NCBI RefSeq assembly: GCF_001514065.1 | Contig: NZ_KQ948424.1 | Location: forward strand, 62,001-126,000 | Source of the DNA: Streptomyces antibioticus | GTDB lineage: Bacteria > Actinomycetota > Actinomycetes > Streptomycetales > Streptomycetaceae | Reading direction: 5' to 3' | DNA: 64,000 nucleotides | Made by a program: the position numbers and the translations under genes | Shown: piece by piece, positions 30,800-40,306 of the stretch | How the letters are laid out: each line of letters begins with the position of its first letter | Position numbering within the stretch: the first letter of the stretch is position 1 | The notes under the pieces: generated by a model | What the model saw: the letters and a program-made list of their open reading frames with translations, nothing else | Told to the model about the DNA's origin: nothing | Database searches by the model: none

Positions 30800-31471
30800 T
30801 TACGCCCTCGCGGGTACCCCCGTCAGTGCCGTCACCACCGGATCCAGTGCCTGGTGTATCTCGTCCCCGATCGACCGGAAGAACGTCAGGGGCGCCCCGT
30901 ACGGGTCGTACACCTCGTCCGCCTCCGCCGTCGGGGCCAGGAGCCACCCGCGTAGCGCCGCCGCCGCGCGGACCAGGGCGCGGGCGCGGTCGACCATGCC
31001 GTCCTCCAGGGGCGGCAGCGTGGTCGGGTCTATCGCGCGGACCAGGCGGGTGAACTCCTTCAGGGTGAAGGTGCGCAGGCCCGCCGAGTGGCCCATGGAG
31101 ATGACCTGCGCGCGATGGTCGCGGGTGGCGGTCAGGACCAGGTCGGCCATGATGACGTGCTCGTCGAGCAGCTCACGGCCGGTGAAGCCGGAGGCGTCCG
31201 CGCCGAAGTCGGCCAGGACGGCCTCCGCGTTGGCCTCCATGGGCGCCCCTTCGTGGCCCCAGGTGCCGGCGCTCTCCACGACGAGGCCGCCCCACAGCGG
31301 GTCGCCGAGCCGGTTCGCCAGGGCATGCCGGGTCAGCCGCTCGGTGATCGGCGAGCGGCACACGTTGCCGGTGCTGACGTGGAGGATGCGGAAGGTGTCA
31401 CGCGGGAGACCGGTGAAGGTCCGCGTCTCTTCCATGTCCCATATGCCACGCCCCGCGTCAGGGGCCGTCAA
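30800..31471 (-). CDS. LMW protein-tyrosine-phosphatase-like protein with Ser in place of the catalytic Cys
   Basis: A 223-residue protein of the low-molecular-weight phosphatase fold. The P-loop reads VSTGNVCRSP (32-41), where active enzymes have C-x-G-N-x-C-R-S; the nucleophile position is Ser33, encoded AGC at 31373-31375. Arg39 and the C-terminal D-P of YDPYGAP remain. Without the Cys it should not form the phosphocysteine intermediate, so it may be a binding protein. The start overlaps the Sua5 gene stop as TTGA; ATG 31435 is an alternative 12 codons in. In Streptomyces it is usually annotated as a phosphatase. Confidence 0.85.
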   Translation of the reverse strand: MTAPDAGRGIWDMEETRTFTGLPRDTFRILHVSTGNVCRSPITERLTRHALANRLGDPLWGGLVVESAGTWGHEGAPMEANAEAVLADFGADASGFTGRELLDEHVIMADLVLTATRDHRAQVISMGHSAGLRTFTLKEFTRLVRAIDPTTLPPLEDGMVDRARALVRAAAALRGWLLAPTAEADEVYDPYGAPLTFFRSIGDEIHQALDPVVTALTGVPARA

Positions 31472-32115
31472 TTCGCCACCTCGAGGTCGGGTACGACCTT
31501 CCTGAGCTCCTCCGCGGAGATCGCGCCCGCACGGAGCAGGACGGGGACCTCACGCGTCACGTCGACGATCGAGGACGGGACGTTGCCGGGCGTGGGACCG
31601 CCGTCCAGGTAGACGGAGACCGAGTCGCCGAGCATCTCCTGGGCCGCGTCACAGTCCTCCGGCGCCGGGTGGCCGGTGAGGTTCGCCGAGGAGACCGCCA
31701 TCGGGCCCACCTCCGTCAGCAGCTCGATCGCCACCGGGTGCAGCGGCATCCGGACGGCCACCGTGCCCCGCGTGTCCCCCAGGTCCCACTGGAGCGACGG
31801 CTGGTGCTTCGCCACCAGGGTCAGCGCGCCCGGCCAGAACGCGTCGACCAGCTCCCACGCCATCTCGGAGAAGTCCGTGACCAGGCCGTGCAGCGTGTTC
31901 GGGGAGCCGATGAGGACGGGCGTGGGCATGGTGCGGCCCCGGCCCTTGGCCGCCAGCAGGTCGGTGACGGCCTCCGAGGAGAACGCGTCGGCGCCGATGC
32001 CGTACACCGTGTCGGTGGGGAGGACCACCAGCTCGCCACGGCGGACGGCGGACGCGGCCTCGCGCAGACCCGTCGAGCGGTCGGTCGCGTCGTTGGTGTC
32101 GTATCGCCGTGCCAT
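31468..32115 (-). CDS. Sua5/YrdC/TsaC-family L-threonylcarbamoyladenylate synthase
   Basis: A 215-residue protein that makes threonylcarbamoyl-AMP from threonine, bicarbonate and ATP, the first step of t6A37 modification of tRNAs. The fold-defining motif LPTDTVYGIGADA is at residues 32-44, with AAKGRGRTMPTPVLIG as the ligand-binding loop and MAVSSANLTGHPAPED near 140. It lacks the C-terminal Sua5 domain, so it is the short YrdC form with a ~25-residue extension. GAGGAGG lies ten bases before the ATG. Upstream is prmC, downstream the phosphatase-like gene, on one transcript. Confidence 0.92.
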   Translation of the reverse strand: MARRYDTNDATDRSTGLREAASAVRRGELVVLPTDTVYGIGADAFSSEAVTDLLAAKGRGRTMPTPVLIGSPNTLHGLVTDFSEMAWELVDAFWPGALTLVAKHQPSLQWDLGDTRGTVAVRMPLHPVAIELLTEVGPMAVSSANLTGHPAPEDCDAAQEMLGDSVSVYLDGGPTPGNVPSSIVDVTREVPVLLRAGAISAEELRKVVPDLEVAN

Positions 32116-32117
32116 GT

Positions 32118-32171
32118 CTAGCGGGCCTCCTCGTACACGTACTTCTCGTCGAAAGTCTCCACGGCGGTCAC
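32118..32171 (-). CDS. Candidate 17-residue small protein coupled between prmC and the Sua5 gene
   Basis: GTG at 32171 overlaps the prmC stop (GTGA) and opens a frame of 17 sense codons reading VTAVETFDEKYVYEEAR, ending TAG two bases before the Sua5 start. It holds the Shine-Dalgarno (GAGGAGG) of the next gene near its end. It is acidic with paired Tyr. It may be a real microprotein or simply a translated coupling device. Codon use is ordinary for the region. Confidence 0.4.
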   Translation of the reverse strand: MTAVETFDEKYVYEEAR

Positions 32172-33049
32172 GGCAGCGCCTTGCGTGCCGTGGCGAACCG
32201 GGGGCGGTTGTTGAGGTCGGGGTGGTCGGCCGCGTCGGCCCAGCCCCGCTCCTCGGTGAAGATCCACGGCACCTGGCCGCCCTGGGTGTCGGCGTGCTCG
32301 ATGACGACGACGCCGCCCGGGCGCAGCAGCCGGTGTGCGGTGCGCTCCAGACCGCGGATGAGGTCGAGGCCGTCCTCGCCCGAGAACAGGGCGAGTTCGG
32401 GATCGTAGTCCCGGGCCTCGGGAGCGACGTACTCCCACTCGGTGAGCGGGATGTAGGGCGGGTTGGAGATGACCAGGTCGACCTGGCCGTCGAGGTCCGG
32501 GAAGGCGTCCAGGGCGTTGCCCTGCCGCAGGTCGACCCTGGACCCCTGCACGTTCTTGCGCGTCCACTGCAAGGCGTCCTCGGACAGCTCCACGGCGTGC
32601 ACGCGGGAGCGCGGGACCTCCTGGGCGAGGGCGAGCGCGATGGCGCCGGAGCCGGTGCACAGGTCGACGATGCAGGGCTCGACGACGTCCATCGCGCGCA
32701 CGGCGTCTATCGCCCACCCGACGACGGACTCGGTCTCCGGGCGCGGCACGAAGACGCCGGGGCCGACCTGGAGCTCCAGGTACCGGAAGTAGGCGAGCCC
32801 GGTGATGTGCTGGAGCGGCTCGCGCTGCTCACGGCGGGCGATGACCTCCCAGTACCGGGCGTCGAAGTCCGCGTCCTTCACGGAGTGCAGCGCGCCCCTC
32901 TTCACGCCGTGCACGAACGCGGCGAGCTCCTCCGCGTCGTTGCGCGGCGAGGGCACGCCGGCGTCGGCCAGCCGCTGGGTGGCTTGAGCTACCTCAGCGA
33001 GCAGCAGACTTCGGGGCTTCGGGGGTCGCCCCCCAAAAGATTGCTGCAC
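32168..33049 (-). CDS. prmC: Peptide chain release factor N5-glutamine methyltransferase
   Basis: A 293-residue SAM-dependent methyltransferase that modifies the Gln of the GGQ motif in RF1 and RF2. The SAM loop is VDLCTGSGAIALALA and the catalytic motif is ISNPPYIP. The N-terminal helical substrate domain starts at LLLAEVAQATQRLADAG (about residue 15). GTG 33049 is supported by GGAGGA six bases upstream; the first 14 residues come from a G-rich intergenic repeat, so the ancestral start was probably nearer LLLAEV. It follows prfA, its substrate gene, by 41 bases. Confidence 0.94.
   Translation of the reverse strand: MQQSFGGRPPKPRSLLLAEVAQATQRLADAGVPSPRNDAEELAAFVHGVKRGALHSVKDADFDARYWEVIARREQREPLQHITGLAYFRYLELQVGPGVFVPRPETESVVGWAIDAVRAMDVVEPCIVDLCTGSGAIALALAQEVPRSRVHAVELSEDALQWTRKNVQGSRVDLRQGNALDAFPDLDGQVDLVISNPPYIPLTEWEYVAPEARDYDPELALFSGEDGLDLIRGLERTAHRLLRPGGVVVIEHADTQGGQVPWIFTEERGWADAADHPDLNNRPRFATARKALP
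33008..33040. repeat. G-rich recurrent hairpin overlapping the prmC 5' end
   Basis: GGGGG (33021-33025) pairs with CCCCC (33029-33033). Read on the minus strand the element is CTTTTGGGGGGCGACCCCC and resembles the copy at 24348-24370. CTTTTGGGGGGC recurs at 12367-12378 before the P-loop gene start. It encodes SFGGRPPKP at the start of PrmC. Confidence 0.6.
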
Positions 33050-33090
33050 GCAAGTCCTCCGTGTCGTACTCGGTCGTGCCCAGGTCCCTC

Positions 33091-34167
33091 TTACGCGGCC
33101 GCCAGCTTCGCCGCCGAGTCCGCGTCGACGCAGGCCTGGATCACCGCGTCGAGGTCGCCGTCCAGGACCTGGTCCAAGTTGTACGCCTTGAAGCCGACGC
33201 GGTGGTCCGAGATGCGGTTCTCCGGGAAGTTGTACGTACGGATCTTCTCGGAGCGGTCGACGGTACGGACCTGGCTGCGGCGGGCGTCGGCGGCTTCCCG
33301 CTCCGCCTCCTCCTGCGCCGCGGCGAGCAGCCTGGAGCGCAGGATACGCAAGGCCTGCTCCTTGTTCTGAAGCTGGCTCTTCTCGTTCTGGCAGGAAGCG
33401 ACGACTCCGGTGGGAATGTGCGTGATGCGCACGGCGGAGTCGGTCGTGTTGACGGACTGGCCGCCGGGCCCGGAGGAGCGGTAGACGTCGATGCGGAGGT
33501 CGTTGGGGTTGATCTCGACGTCGACCTCCTCGGCCTCGGGCGTGACCAGCACACCGGCCGCGGAGGTGTGGATACGGCCCTGGGACTCGGTCGCCGGGAC
33601 GCGCTGCACGCGGTGCACGCCGCCCTCGTACTTCAGCCGGGCCCAGACGCCCTGCCCGGGTTCGGTCGCGCCGTTTCCGCCCTTGGTCTTCACGGCGACC
33701 TGGACGTCCTTGTAGCCGCCCAGCTCGGACTCGGTGGCGTCGATGATCTCGGTCTTCCAGCCGACGCGCTCGGCGTACCGGAGGTACATGCGCAGCAGGT
33801 CGCCGGCGAACAGGGCCGACTCGTCACCGCCGGCGCCCGCCTTGATCTCCAGGATGACGTCCTTGTCGTCACTCGGGTCACGCGGGACCAGCAGCAGCCG
33901 CAGCTTCTCGGTCAGTGCCTCGCGCTGTTCGGCGAGCTCCTTGACCTCGGCGGCGAAGTCCGGGTCGTCGGCGGCGAGTTCCTTCGCCGTGTCGATGTCG
34001 TCGCCCGTCTGCTTCCAGGAGCGGTACGTGGCGACGATCGGGGTGAGCTCGGCGTAGCGCTTGTTCAGCTTGCGCGCGTTGGCCTGGTCGGAGTGGACCG
34101 ACGGGTCGGCGAGCTTCTTCTCCAGGTCGGCGTGCTCCGTGACCAGTTCCTCGACGGCCTCGAACAT
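33091..34167 (-). CDS. prfA: Peptide chain release factor 1
   Basis: A 358-residue RF1 that recognises UAA and UAG stop codons. The codon-recognition motif P-A-T is in [12 protein letters not shown] and the catalytic GGQ is in [16 protein letters not shown], the Gln being the PrmC target. The [14 protein letters not shown] region is also conserved. ATG 34167 starts the canonical [16 protein letters not shown]. prmC follows on the same strand. Confidence 0.97.
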   Translation of the reverse strand: MFEAVEELVTEHADLEKKLADPSVHSDQANARKLNKRYAELTPIVATYRSWKQTGDDIDTAKELAADDPDFAAEVKELAEQREALTEKLRLLLVPRDPSDDKDVILEIKAGAGGDESALFAGDLLRMYLRYAERVGWKTEIIDATESELGGYKDVQVAVKTKGGNGATEPGQGVWARLKYEGGVHRVQRVPATESQGRIHTSAAGVLVTPEAEEVDVEINPNDLRIDVYRSSGPGGQSVNTTDSAVRITHIPTGVVASCQNEKSQLQNKEQALRILRSRLLAAAQEEAEREAADARRSQVRTVDRSEKIRTYNFPENRISDHRVGFKAYNLDQVLDGDLDAVIQACVDADSAAKLAAA

Positions 34168-34271
34168 CTTGGGGCTCCTGTACTGCGAATGACGGGGGAA
34201 GGCGGGCGACCAAAAACGCCGGTCCCGGCGCGCTCCGAGGAGCGCGACCGTGGACCGGCGCTGGTGGCTCG

Positions 34272-34490
34272 CTACTTCTTGGCAGCAGCCTTGCCGAAGC
34301 GGGCCTCGAAGCGGGCCACGCGGCCACCGGTGTCGAGGATCTTCTGCTTGCCCGTGTAGAACGGGTGGCACTCGGAGCAGACCTCGGCACGGATGGTGCC
34401 GCTGGTGATGGTGCTCCGGGTGGTGAACGACGCGCCACAGGTGCAGCTGACCTGCGTCTCGACGTACTCGGGGTGGATCTCGCGCTTCAA
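34272..34490 (-). CDS. rpmE: Ribosomal protein L31, zinc-binding form
   Basis: A 72-residue L31 of the C+ type. Zinc ligands are Cys16, Cys18, Cys38 and Cys41 (SCTCGASF and [11 protein letters not shown]). This is the form used in zinc-replete cells; a Cys-free paralogue under Zur control normally sits elsewhere in Streptomyces. The C-terminal Lys/Ala tail AKK is typical. It precedes prfA by 104 bases. Confidence 0.97.
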   Translation of the reverse strand: MKREIHPEYVETQVSCTCGASFTTRSTITSGTIRAEVCSECHPFYTGKQKILDTGGRVARFEARFGKAAAKK

Positions 34491-34587
34491 GGTGTCTCCT
34501 AGTTTCGGGAGGGCACCGGGTCGCCGTCCGCGGGCTGCGGGGGCGTGAACCGGGGCCGACGTACCAGTCTGCCAGGACTGGCCGCAT

Positions 34588-34602
34588 CCCCCAAAACGGG
34601 GG
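34588..34602 (-). terminator. Hairpin terminator after the LCP gene
   Basis: CCCCC (34588-34592) pairs with GGGGG (34598-34602) around AAAAC. A second hairpin, CCAGTC/GACTGG, lies at 34564-34581. Both are between the LCP gene stop and rpmE. Confidence 0.6.
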
Positions 34603-34628
34603 GCGGTCGTGAACTATTCCCCACCCGC

Positions 34629-35765
34629 CTACGAGGCGGTGACCACGCCTTCCGCCTGGCCCGTGGCCGTGCCCTTGGTCGCGCTCTTCGGGATCGCCCG
34701 GTCGTTCTCCAGGGCCTTCCAGACGGCCTTGGCCTTGGCCTTGTCCACCAGCACCCGGTTCGCGTCCTGCGGGTCGTACTGGACCGGCATGGTGACCATG
34801 GTCATGTTCTTGGAGCTGATGCCCTTGAGGCCGTTGGCGAAGGACATGAGCTTGTTGACGGACCCCAGGTCGGAGTCGGTCGTCACGGCCTTGGTGGCGG
34901 TGTTGGCGAGGTCGTAGAGCTTCTTCGGGTTGCCGAAGACGTCGACGTGCTTGATCTGGTCGATCAGCGCCTTCATGAACGCCTGCTGGAGCTGGATGCG
35001 GCCGAGGTCGGAGCCGTCGCCGACGCCGTGCCGGGTGCGGACCAGGCCGAGGGCCTGCTTGCCGGTGAGGGTGTGGGTGCCGGCCTTGAGGTCGAGGTGG
35101 CTCTCGTGGTCCGTGATGTTCTTGGTGGTCGTCACGTCGACGCCGCCGAGCTCGTCGATGAGCTTCTGGAACCCGGAGAAGTCGACCTCCAGGTAGTGGT
35201 CCATGCGGATGCCGGTGAGCGACTCGACGGTCTTCACGGCGCAGGCGGCGCCGCCTGTGGAGTACGCGGAGTTGAACATCGCCATCGACGCGGCGGCGTG
35301 CACGTTCCCGTCGGTGTCGGTGCACTCGGGACGGTCCACGAGGGTGTCTCGGGGTATGGAGACCACGCTGGCCTTCTTGTGGCCCTCGTACACGTGCACG
35401 ATCATCGCGGTGTCCGAGCGGGCACTGCCGTCGTCGGCGCCGCCGCCGAGCTTCTTGTTCGAGCCGGAGCGGGTGTCGGAACCCAGGACGAGGATGTTCT
35501 CGGAGCCGTTGTCGACCTTGGTCGGCCGGTCGGTGCCCAGGGCCTGGTCGATGTCGACGCTCTTGATGTTGCCGTTGAGCTTGAAGTACAGATAGCCGGC
35601 TCCGGTGCCGCCCAGCACGACGATCCCCGCGGCGGTCCAGGCCGCGATCTTCAGGCCCTTGTGCCCGCCCCGGGTCTTGCGGCGGCGGCCCTTGGCGCGG
35701 TGGCGCGGGCCCGTGCTGCCGGAGTCGCCCGGTATGCCGGGCTCCGGCGTGCTCTCGGCGGTCAT
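34629..35765 (-). CDS. LytR-CpsA-Psr (LCP) family protein
   Basis: A 378-residue membrane-anchored enzyme that ligates teichoic or other glycopolymers to peptidoglycan. A basic cytoplasmic N-terminus ([14 protein letters not shown]) precedes a membrane segment at about 38-61, then the LCP domain (about 88-240) with [12 protein letters not shown], the Arg/Asp pattern [20 protein letters not shown] and [19 protein letters not shown] ~130-residue C-terminal region follows. It lies between the protease gene and rpmE, each separated by a terminator. Confidence 0.93.
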   Translation of the reverse strand: MTAESTPEPGIPGDSGSTGPRHRAKGRRRKTRGGHKGLKIAAWTAAGIVVLGGTGAGYLYFKLNGNIKSVDIDQALGTDRPTKVDNGSENILVLGSDTRSGSNKKLGGGADDGSARSDTAMIVHVYEGHKKASVVSIPRDTLVDRPECTDTDGNVHAAASMAMFNSAYSTGGAACAVKTVESLTGIRMDHYLEVDFSGFQKLIDELGGVDVTTTKNITDHESHLDLKAGTHTLTGKQALGLVRTRHGVGDGSDLGRIQLQQAFMKALIDQIKHVDVFGNPKKLYDLANTATKAVTTDSDLGSVNKLMSFANGLKGISSKNMTMVTMPVQYDPQDANRVLVDKAKAKAVWKALENDRAIPKSATKGTATGQAEGVVTAS

Positions 35766-35891
35766 GTGCTCCTCGTCTCGTCGGGTCGGTTACCCCCTGC
35801 TTTCAGGGTCAGACGTGGTCGCGCGCGACCCGGACCTCACCATGGTCGCTCCGCCTGGTCAGACGGGGAAACCGGAGAAAGGGTTGCACAA

Positions 35892-35930
35892 CGCACTGTG
35901 CCCACCCGGTGGACGGGTGGGCACAGTGCG
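35892..35930 (-). terminator. Strong hairpin terminator after the protease gene
   Basis: Bases 35892-35908 are the exact inverted copy of 35914-35930 (17 pairs, CGCACTGTGCCCACCCG) with loop GTGGA. It lies 39 bases after the protease stop and upstream of the LCP gene. Confidence 0.9.
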
Positions 35931-35969
35931 TAGTCGAGGAGCCGGGGCGTGCCCCGCTCACCTGCGATT

Positions 35970-37760
35970 TCAGCCGAAGATGTCGTACTGCTTGAAATCG
36001 GTACCGACCGAGATCTTTGTGGCGAAGATCTCGCTCGTGGCCTTACCGGTGCCCTTGTACAGGTACAGGGTGCCGCCGGGCGTACGGGCCAGGAAGTCGG
36101 CCTTGCCGTCACCGGTGATGTCACCGACGGCGTCGAAGGCGTTGTACGTGGTGTTGCTCCAGGTGCGGACCTTCACACGGGCGGAGAACGGAGCCGAGGC
36201 CTTGCCGGTGCCCTTGTAGAGGTAGAGGGCGCCGTCGCTCTTGTTGCGGGCGATCAGGTCGGCCTTGCCGTCACCGTTGAAGTCACCCTTGCCGCGCACC
36301 ATGTTGTACGAGTTCCAGCCCGTGCCGGTGCCGATCTGCACACGCGCCGAGAAGGTGCCGTTGCCCTTGCCCGGGTAGAGCCAGGCCTTGCCCGCGGAGT
36401 CCACGGAGACCAGGTCGGGCTTGTAGTCGCCGGTCAGGTCGCCCGGGGTGACGATGCGGGTGCGGCTCTTCCAGTTGCTGAAGATCACCTTGGTCGACCA
36501 GTCGTCGAGGGACCAGTCCCAGTGCATCCAGTAGACGTCGCCGGTGTCGCCGCGCCGGAACACGATGTCCTGGACGCTGTCCCCGTCGAAGTCCGTCTGG
36601 AGGACGAGGTTGACGCCGCCCCAGTCGTTGAGGTCCTGGCGGGCGCCGAACGAGGTGCCCTTGGAGTTCTTCTGGTAGCCGGTCTTCGTGGACGCGTTGC
36701 GCACGAAGATGTCGGCCTTGTTGTCCGTGTAGCTCATGTTGGCGTCGTCGACCTGCGCGTACGCGGCACCGAGGTAGGTGCTGACCTTCGAGAAGACGCT
36801 GTACGCGCCCTTCTCGACGCAGTCGGTGACGCCCCACGACACGACGCCGACGATGCGGCCGCTGACGACCAGCGGGCCGCCGGAGTCACCGTTGCAGGCG
36901 GTCGTCGTGCCGGCGTCGCTGCCGGTGGCGGGGTTGCCCGCGCAGACCATGTGGCCCTTGATGAAGTCGGCACCGTAGTAGCCGGCGCACGTGGCGTCCG
37001 ACTGGATCGGCAGCGTGGCCGTCTTCAGGGTGTCGGAGACGTCCTGCGTGGTGGAGCTGGTACGGCCCCAGCCGTAGAGCTTCGCGCTGGTGCCGGCCTT
37101 GTACGAGGTGGTGTCGGTGGACGTCGTCATACGGATCGGCGTCGCCTTGGCCGGCCGGTCCAGGGTGATGACGGCGATGTCGTTGTCGATGGTCCGCGCG
37201 CTGTACGACGGGTGATTCCACTGGCGCACCGCGCCGGCGACCGAGCCGGTGGTGTTGCCGCTGTCGTCGGGCAGCTTCGTGGCGCCGGTGACGATCGCGC
37301 CGTACTTGGCCCAGTTGTAGCCCTTGACGCAGTGCGCGGCGGTGAGGATCTTCGTCGGCGAGACGACGGCACCGCCGCAGAAGAAGTACACGTCGTTGGT
37401 CGTGTCCTGGTAGAAGAGCTGGGCCATCCAGGGCGCCGAGGAGATCGTCGTGGTGCTGCCACCGATGATCTTCGGGTCGACGCTGCCGCTGCTGGTGCTG
37501 GAGCTCAGCGACGACTTCGAGGTCTGCTGCCCCGCGATGTCACCGCCGGCGAGACCCCCCGCGACCCGGGCCTTGAGCTCGGCCTGCGACACCGTGCTGA
37601 TGGCGGGTGCCTTGAGCGTCGGGTCGAAGGCGGTGGCCGCCCCGGCCGACGTGGTCATCAGCGCGGCGGCCACGGCGGCGGCGACACCGGCCGCACCGAT
37701 GGGCAGCGCGAACCGCATCCGACGTCTGTGCCGACCGTCCCCGGACATGGCTGTACCCAC
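35970..37760 (-). CDS. Secreted trypsin-like serine protease with C-terminal FG-GAP repeats
   Basis: A 596-residue exported protein. The signal peptide ends near residue 42 and a propeptide runs to IIGG at 98-101, where the mature chymotrypsin-fold domain begins. The triad is His143 (LTAAHC), Asp194 (DNDIAVITL) and Ser293 (NGDSGGPL), with three disulfide-type Cys pairs. Residues ~345-596 hold FG-GAP/VCBS-type repeats (TDFDGDSVQDIV, GDLTGDYKPDLV, GDFNGDGKADLI, GDITGDGKADFL) that probably bind calcium in a propeller. GTG 37760 has GAGGGG upstream. It probably degrades extracellular protein. Confidence 0.93.
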   Translation of the reverse strand: MGTAMSGDGRHRRRMRFALPIGAAGVAAAVAAALMTTSAGAATAFDPTLKAPAISTVSQAELKARVAGGLAGGDIAGQQTSKSSLSSSTSSGSVDPKIIGGSTTTISSAPWMAQLFYQDTTNDVYFFCGGAVVSPTKILTAAHCVKGYNWAKYGAIVTGATKLPDDSGNTTGSVAGAVRQWNHPSYSARTIDNDIAVITLDRPAKATPIRMTTSTDTTSYKAGTSAKLYGWGRTSSTTQDVSDTLKTATLPIQSDATCAGYYGADFIKGHMVCAGNPATGSDAGTTTACNGDSGGPLVVSGRIVGVVSWGVTDCVEKGAYSVFSKVSTYLGAAYAQVDDANMSYTDNKADIFVRNASTKTGYQKNSKGTSFGARQDLNDWGGVNLVLQTDFDGDSVQDIVFRRGDTGDVYWMHWDWSLDDWSTKVIFSNWKSRTRIVTPGDLTGDYKPDLVSVDSAGKAWLYPGKGNGTFSARVQIGTGTGWNSYNMVRGKGDFNGDGKADLIARNKSDGALYLYKGTGKASAPFSARVKVRTWSNTTYNAFDAVGDITGDGKADFLARTPGGTLYLYKGTGKATSEIFATKISVGTDFKQYDIFG

Positions 37761-37841
37761 GCAAGTCCCCCCTCGGGATCAGAAGTTCATGGGTCGAAAA
37801 AGTGACCGAAGGCGCGATCGTACACCGGTCCCACACAGCAG

Positions 37842-37874
37842 AAAGGGCCACCCCCGTCACAGGGGTGGCCCTTT
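37842..37874 (-). terminator. Hairpin terminator after rho
   Basis: AAAGGGCCACCCC (37842-37854) is the exact inverted copy of GGGGTGGCCCTTT (37862-37874), with a seven-base loop, 14 bases after the rho stop. Confidence 0.9.
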
Positions 37875-37888
37875 GCTGAAGACTTACG

Positions 37889-39898
37889 TCAGTCGCCGTT
37901 ACCGGGCGTCGGCGTGGTCTTCTGGATCTGCATCAGGAACTCGACGTTCGACTTCGTCTGCTTCATCTTGTCGAGGAGCAGCTCGATGGCCTGCTGCTGG
38001 TCGAGCGCGTGCAGCACGCGACGCAGCTTCCAGACGACCGCCAGTTCCTCGTTGCCGAGGAGGATCTCTTCCTTACGGGTGCCGGACGCGTCGACGTCCA
38101 CCGCCGGGAAGATGCGCTTGTCGGCGAGCTTCCGGTCGAGCTTGAGCTCCATGTTGCCGGTGCCCTTGAACTCCTCGAAGATCACCTCGTCCATGCGGGA
38201 CCCGGTGTCCACCAGGGCGGTGGCGAGGATGGTCAGCGAACCGCCGTCCTCGATGTTGCGGGCCGCACCGAAGAAGCGCTTCGGCGGGTACAGGGCGGTC
38301 GAGTCGACACCACCGGACAGGATGCGGCCGGAGGCGGGCGCGGCGAGGTTGTACGCACGGCCCAGACGGGTGATCGAGTCGAGCAGCACGACCACGTCGT
38401 GGCCCAGCTCCACCAGACGCTTGGCGCGCTCGATGGCGAGCTCGGCGACCGTGGTGTGGTCCTCGGCCGGGCGGTCGAAGGTCGAGGAGATGACCTCGCC
38501 CTTGACCGACCGCTGCATGTCGGTGACCTCTTCCGGACGCTCGTCGACCAGGACGACCATCAGGTGGCACTCGGGGTTGTTGTGCGTGATCGCGTTGGCG
38601 ATCGCCTGCATGATCATGGTCTTGCCGGTCTTCGGCGGGGCCACGATCAGACCACGCTGGCCCTTACCGATCGGCGACACGAGGTCGATGATGCGGGTGG
38701 TGAGCACACCCGGGTCCGTCTCCAGGCGGAGGCGGTCCTGCGGGTACAGCGGGGTGAGCTTGTTGAACTCCGGGCGGCCGCGGCCGTGTTCGGGCGCCAT
38801 GCCGTTGACGGAGTCCAGGCGGACCAGCGCGTTGAACTTCTCGCGCCGCTCGCCTTCCTTGGGCTGGCGGACCGCACCGGTGACGTGGTCACCCTTGCGC
38901 AGGCCGTTCTTGCGGACCTGGGCGAGGGAGACGTACACGTCGTTGGGACCCGGCAGGTAGCCCGACGTGCGGATGAAGGCGTAGTTGTCGAGGATGTCCA
39001 GGATGCCCGCGACGGGGATCAGGACGTCGTCGTCGGCGAGCTGCGGCTCGGCGGCGCCGATCTCGTCACGGCCGCGACGGCCACGACGGTCCCGGTAGCG
39101 GCCGCGACGGCCGCGACGGCCGCCCTCGAAGTCGTCGTCGTCCTGCGGGCCGGCGTTGCGGTCCTGGCGGCCGCCGCCCTGCTGCTGGCTCTGCTGCTGC
39201 TGGCCGCGCTGGCCGCCGCCCTGCTGGTCGTCGCCCTTGCCGCGGCGGTCGCGGTCACGGCCGCCACGGTCGCGGTCCTGACGGTCGCCGCGGTCACGGC
39301 GGTCGCGACGGCCCTGACGGCCCTCGGCGTCACCTGCGTCGCCCTTGGCCTCGCCCTGCGCCTGCGGGGCGGGCGTCTCGGCCTTCGGCTCGCTCTTCGC
39401 CTCGGCGGTCACCGTCTCGGGGCTGCCGGCGTCGGCGGTGGCACGGCGACGGCGACGCTCGACGGGAGCGTCGTCGGAGGCCGGCTGGCCGGGAATCTCG
39501 ATCTGCTGCTGGGCCACGGCCTTCTCGGCGGGGGCCTCGGCCTTCGCGTCGGCCTTCTTCTCGGCGGCCTCGCCGGTGCGGGCCTTGGAGGTGGCGCGGC
39601 GCTTGGGCTTGGTCTCGGTGGCGTCGCCCGCGGCAGTCGCAGCCTTGGGGGCGGTGGCACCTCCCCCGGCCTGCGCCTCCTTGATGACCTCGATCAGCTG
39701 GCTCTTGCGCATGCGCGCGGTGCCCCTGATGCCGAGGCCGGATGCGACCTGCTGCAGCTCGGCCAGCACCATGCCCTCGAGGCCGGTACCGCGGCGCCGC
39801 CGGGAGCCGGCACCGGTGGCAGGCGCGGAGGCGTCCGTGGCGGGCGCGGCAGCGGTCTCCTCGACACGTGCGCCCATCAGATCGGTGGTGTCGCTCAC
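37889..39898 (-). CDS. rho: Transcription termination factor Rho (actinobacterial long form)
   Basis: A 669-residue Rho, about 250 longer than E. coli Rho. Residues ~40-80 hold the Rho N-terminal helical domain ([20 protein letters not shown]). An insertion of ~200 residues rich in Arg, Asp, Gly, Gln and Ala ([19 protein letters not shown]-like) follows and probably binds RNA. The OB domain ([24 protein letters not shown]) and RecA-type motor with P-loop APPKTGKT (to 427) and [13 protein letters not shown] complete it. GTG 39898 follows GGAAGGA by seven bases. Its 408-base upstream gap may carry autoregulatory leader RNA. Confidence 0.96.
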   Translation of the reverse strand: MSDTTDLMGARVEETAAAPATDASAPATGAGSRRRRGTGLEGMVLAELQQVASGLGIRGTARMRKSQLIEVIKEAQAGGGATAPKAATAAGDATETKPKRRATSKARTGEAAEKKADAKAEAPAEKAVAQQQIEIPGQPASDDAPVERRRRRATADAGSPETVTAEAKSEPKAETPAPQAQGEAKGDAGDAEGRQGRRDRRDRGDRQDRDRGGRDRDRRGKGDDQQGGGQRGQQQQSQQQGGGRQDRNAGPQDDDDFEGGRRGRRGRYRDRRGRRGRDEIGAAEPQLADDDVLIPVAGILDILDNYAFIRTSGYLPGPNDVYVSLAQVRKNGLRKGDHVTGAVRQPKEGERREKFNALVRLDSVNGMAPEHGRGRPEFNKLTPLYPQDRLRLETDPGVLTTRIIDLVSPIGKGQRGLIVAPPKTGKTMIMQAIANAITHNNPECHLMVVLVDERPEEVTDMQRSVKGEVISSTFDRPAEDHTTVAELAIERAKRLVELGHDVVVLLDSITRLGRAYNLAAPASGRILSGGVDSTALYPPKRFFGAARNIEDGGSLTILATALVDTGSRMDEVIFEEFKGTGNMELKLDRKLADKRIFPAVDVDASGTRKEEILLGNEELAVVWKLRRVLHALDQQQAIELLLDKMKQTKSNVEFLMQIQKTTPTPGNGD

Positions 39899-40306
39899 GA
39901 AGGGTCCTTCCCTGGAGCGGACGTCGGCCTGTCTGGCTCGGCGACCGGTTGTGCTGTCCGACGTCGGTCCCATCCTTGTGGACCGTGCCGGGGCGGTGGT
40001 CCGCCTGGGCGGCGGAGGAATCTGGTGATGGCGCTTCCCAGAGCAGTGACACCGACTGGCTGTGTCACGCGGCTCGGTCACACCGGTTCCGGAGCGTGCC
40101 CGGCAAGTCGCTCAGTGCTCGCGTACGAGGTACTGCCCGCGTACGTCGTACGAAACACAGTGCGGCTTGGGAGGCTCCCGGAAGAATGTCTGTCCCGGAC
40201 GGGGACGTGAAGCACCTCGCCATGGTGGGGTCGGGTGCAGACTTGAGGTTAACACTACCGGATCCAACAAACATTCCCCCTCTCGAAATCCGGCAACCGA
40301 ACGCAT
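39899..40306 (-). promoter_or_regulatory. Long rho leader/upstream region
   Basis: These 408 bases between rho and the thrB stop hold no convincing gene. The AT-rich patch near 40245-40280 is a likely promoter zone, which would give a rho leader of some 350 bases. Long leaders with autoregulation are known for rho in other bacteria. I could not define a terminator or uORF. Confidence 0.45.

Noticed and set aside
28317-31505. Very long open frame (over 1000 codons) on the plus strand opposite the WecA-like, glyA and phosphatase-like genes
   Set aside because: It is antisense to three well-identified proteins, has a composition of Arg, Gly, His and Asp typical of shadow frames in GC-rich DNA, and has no recognisable domain.
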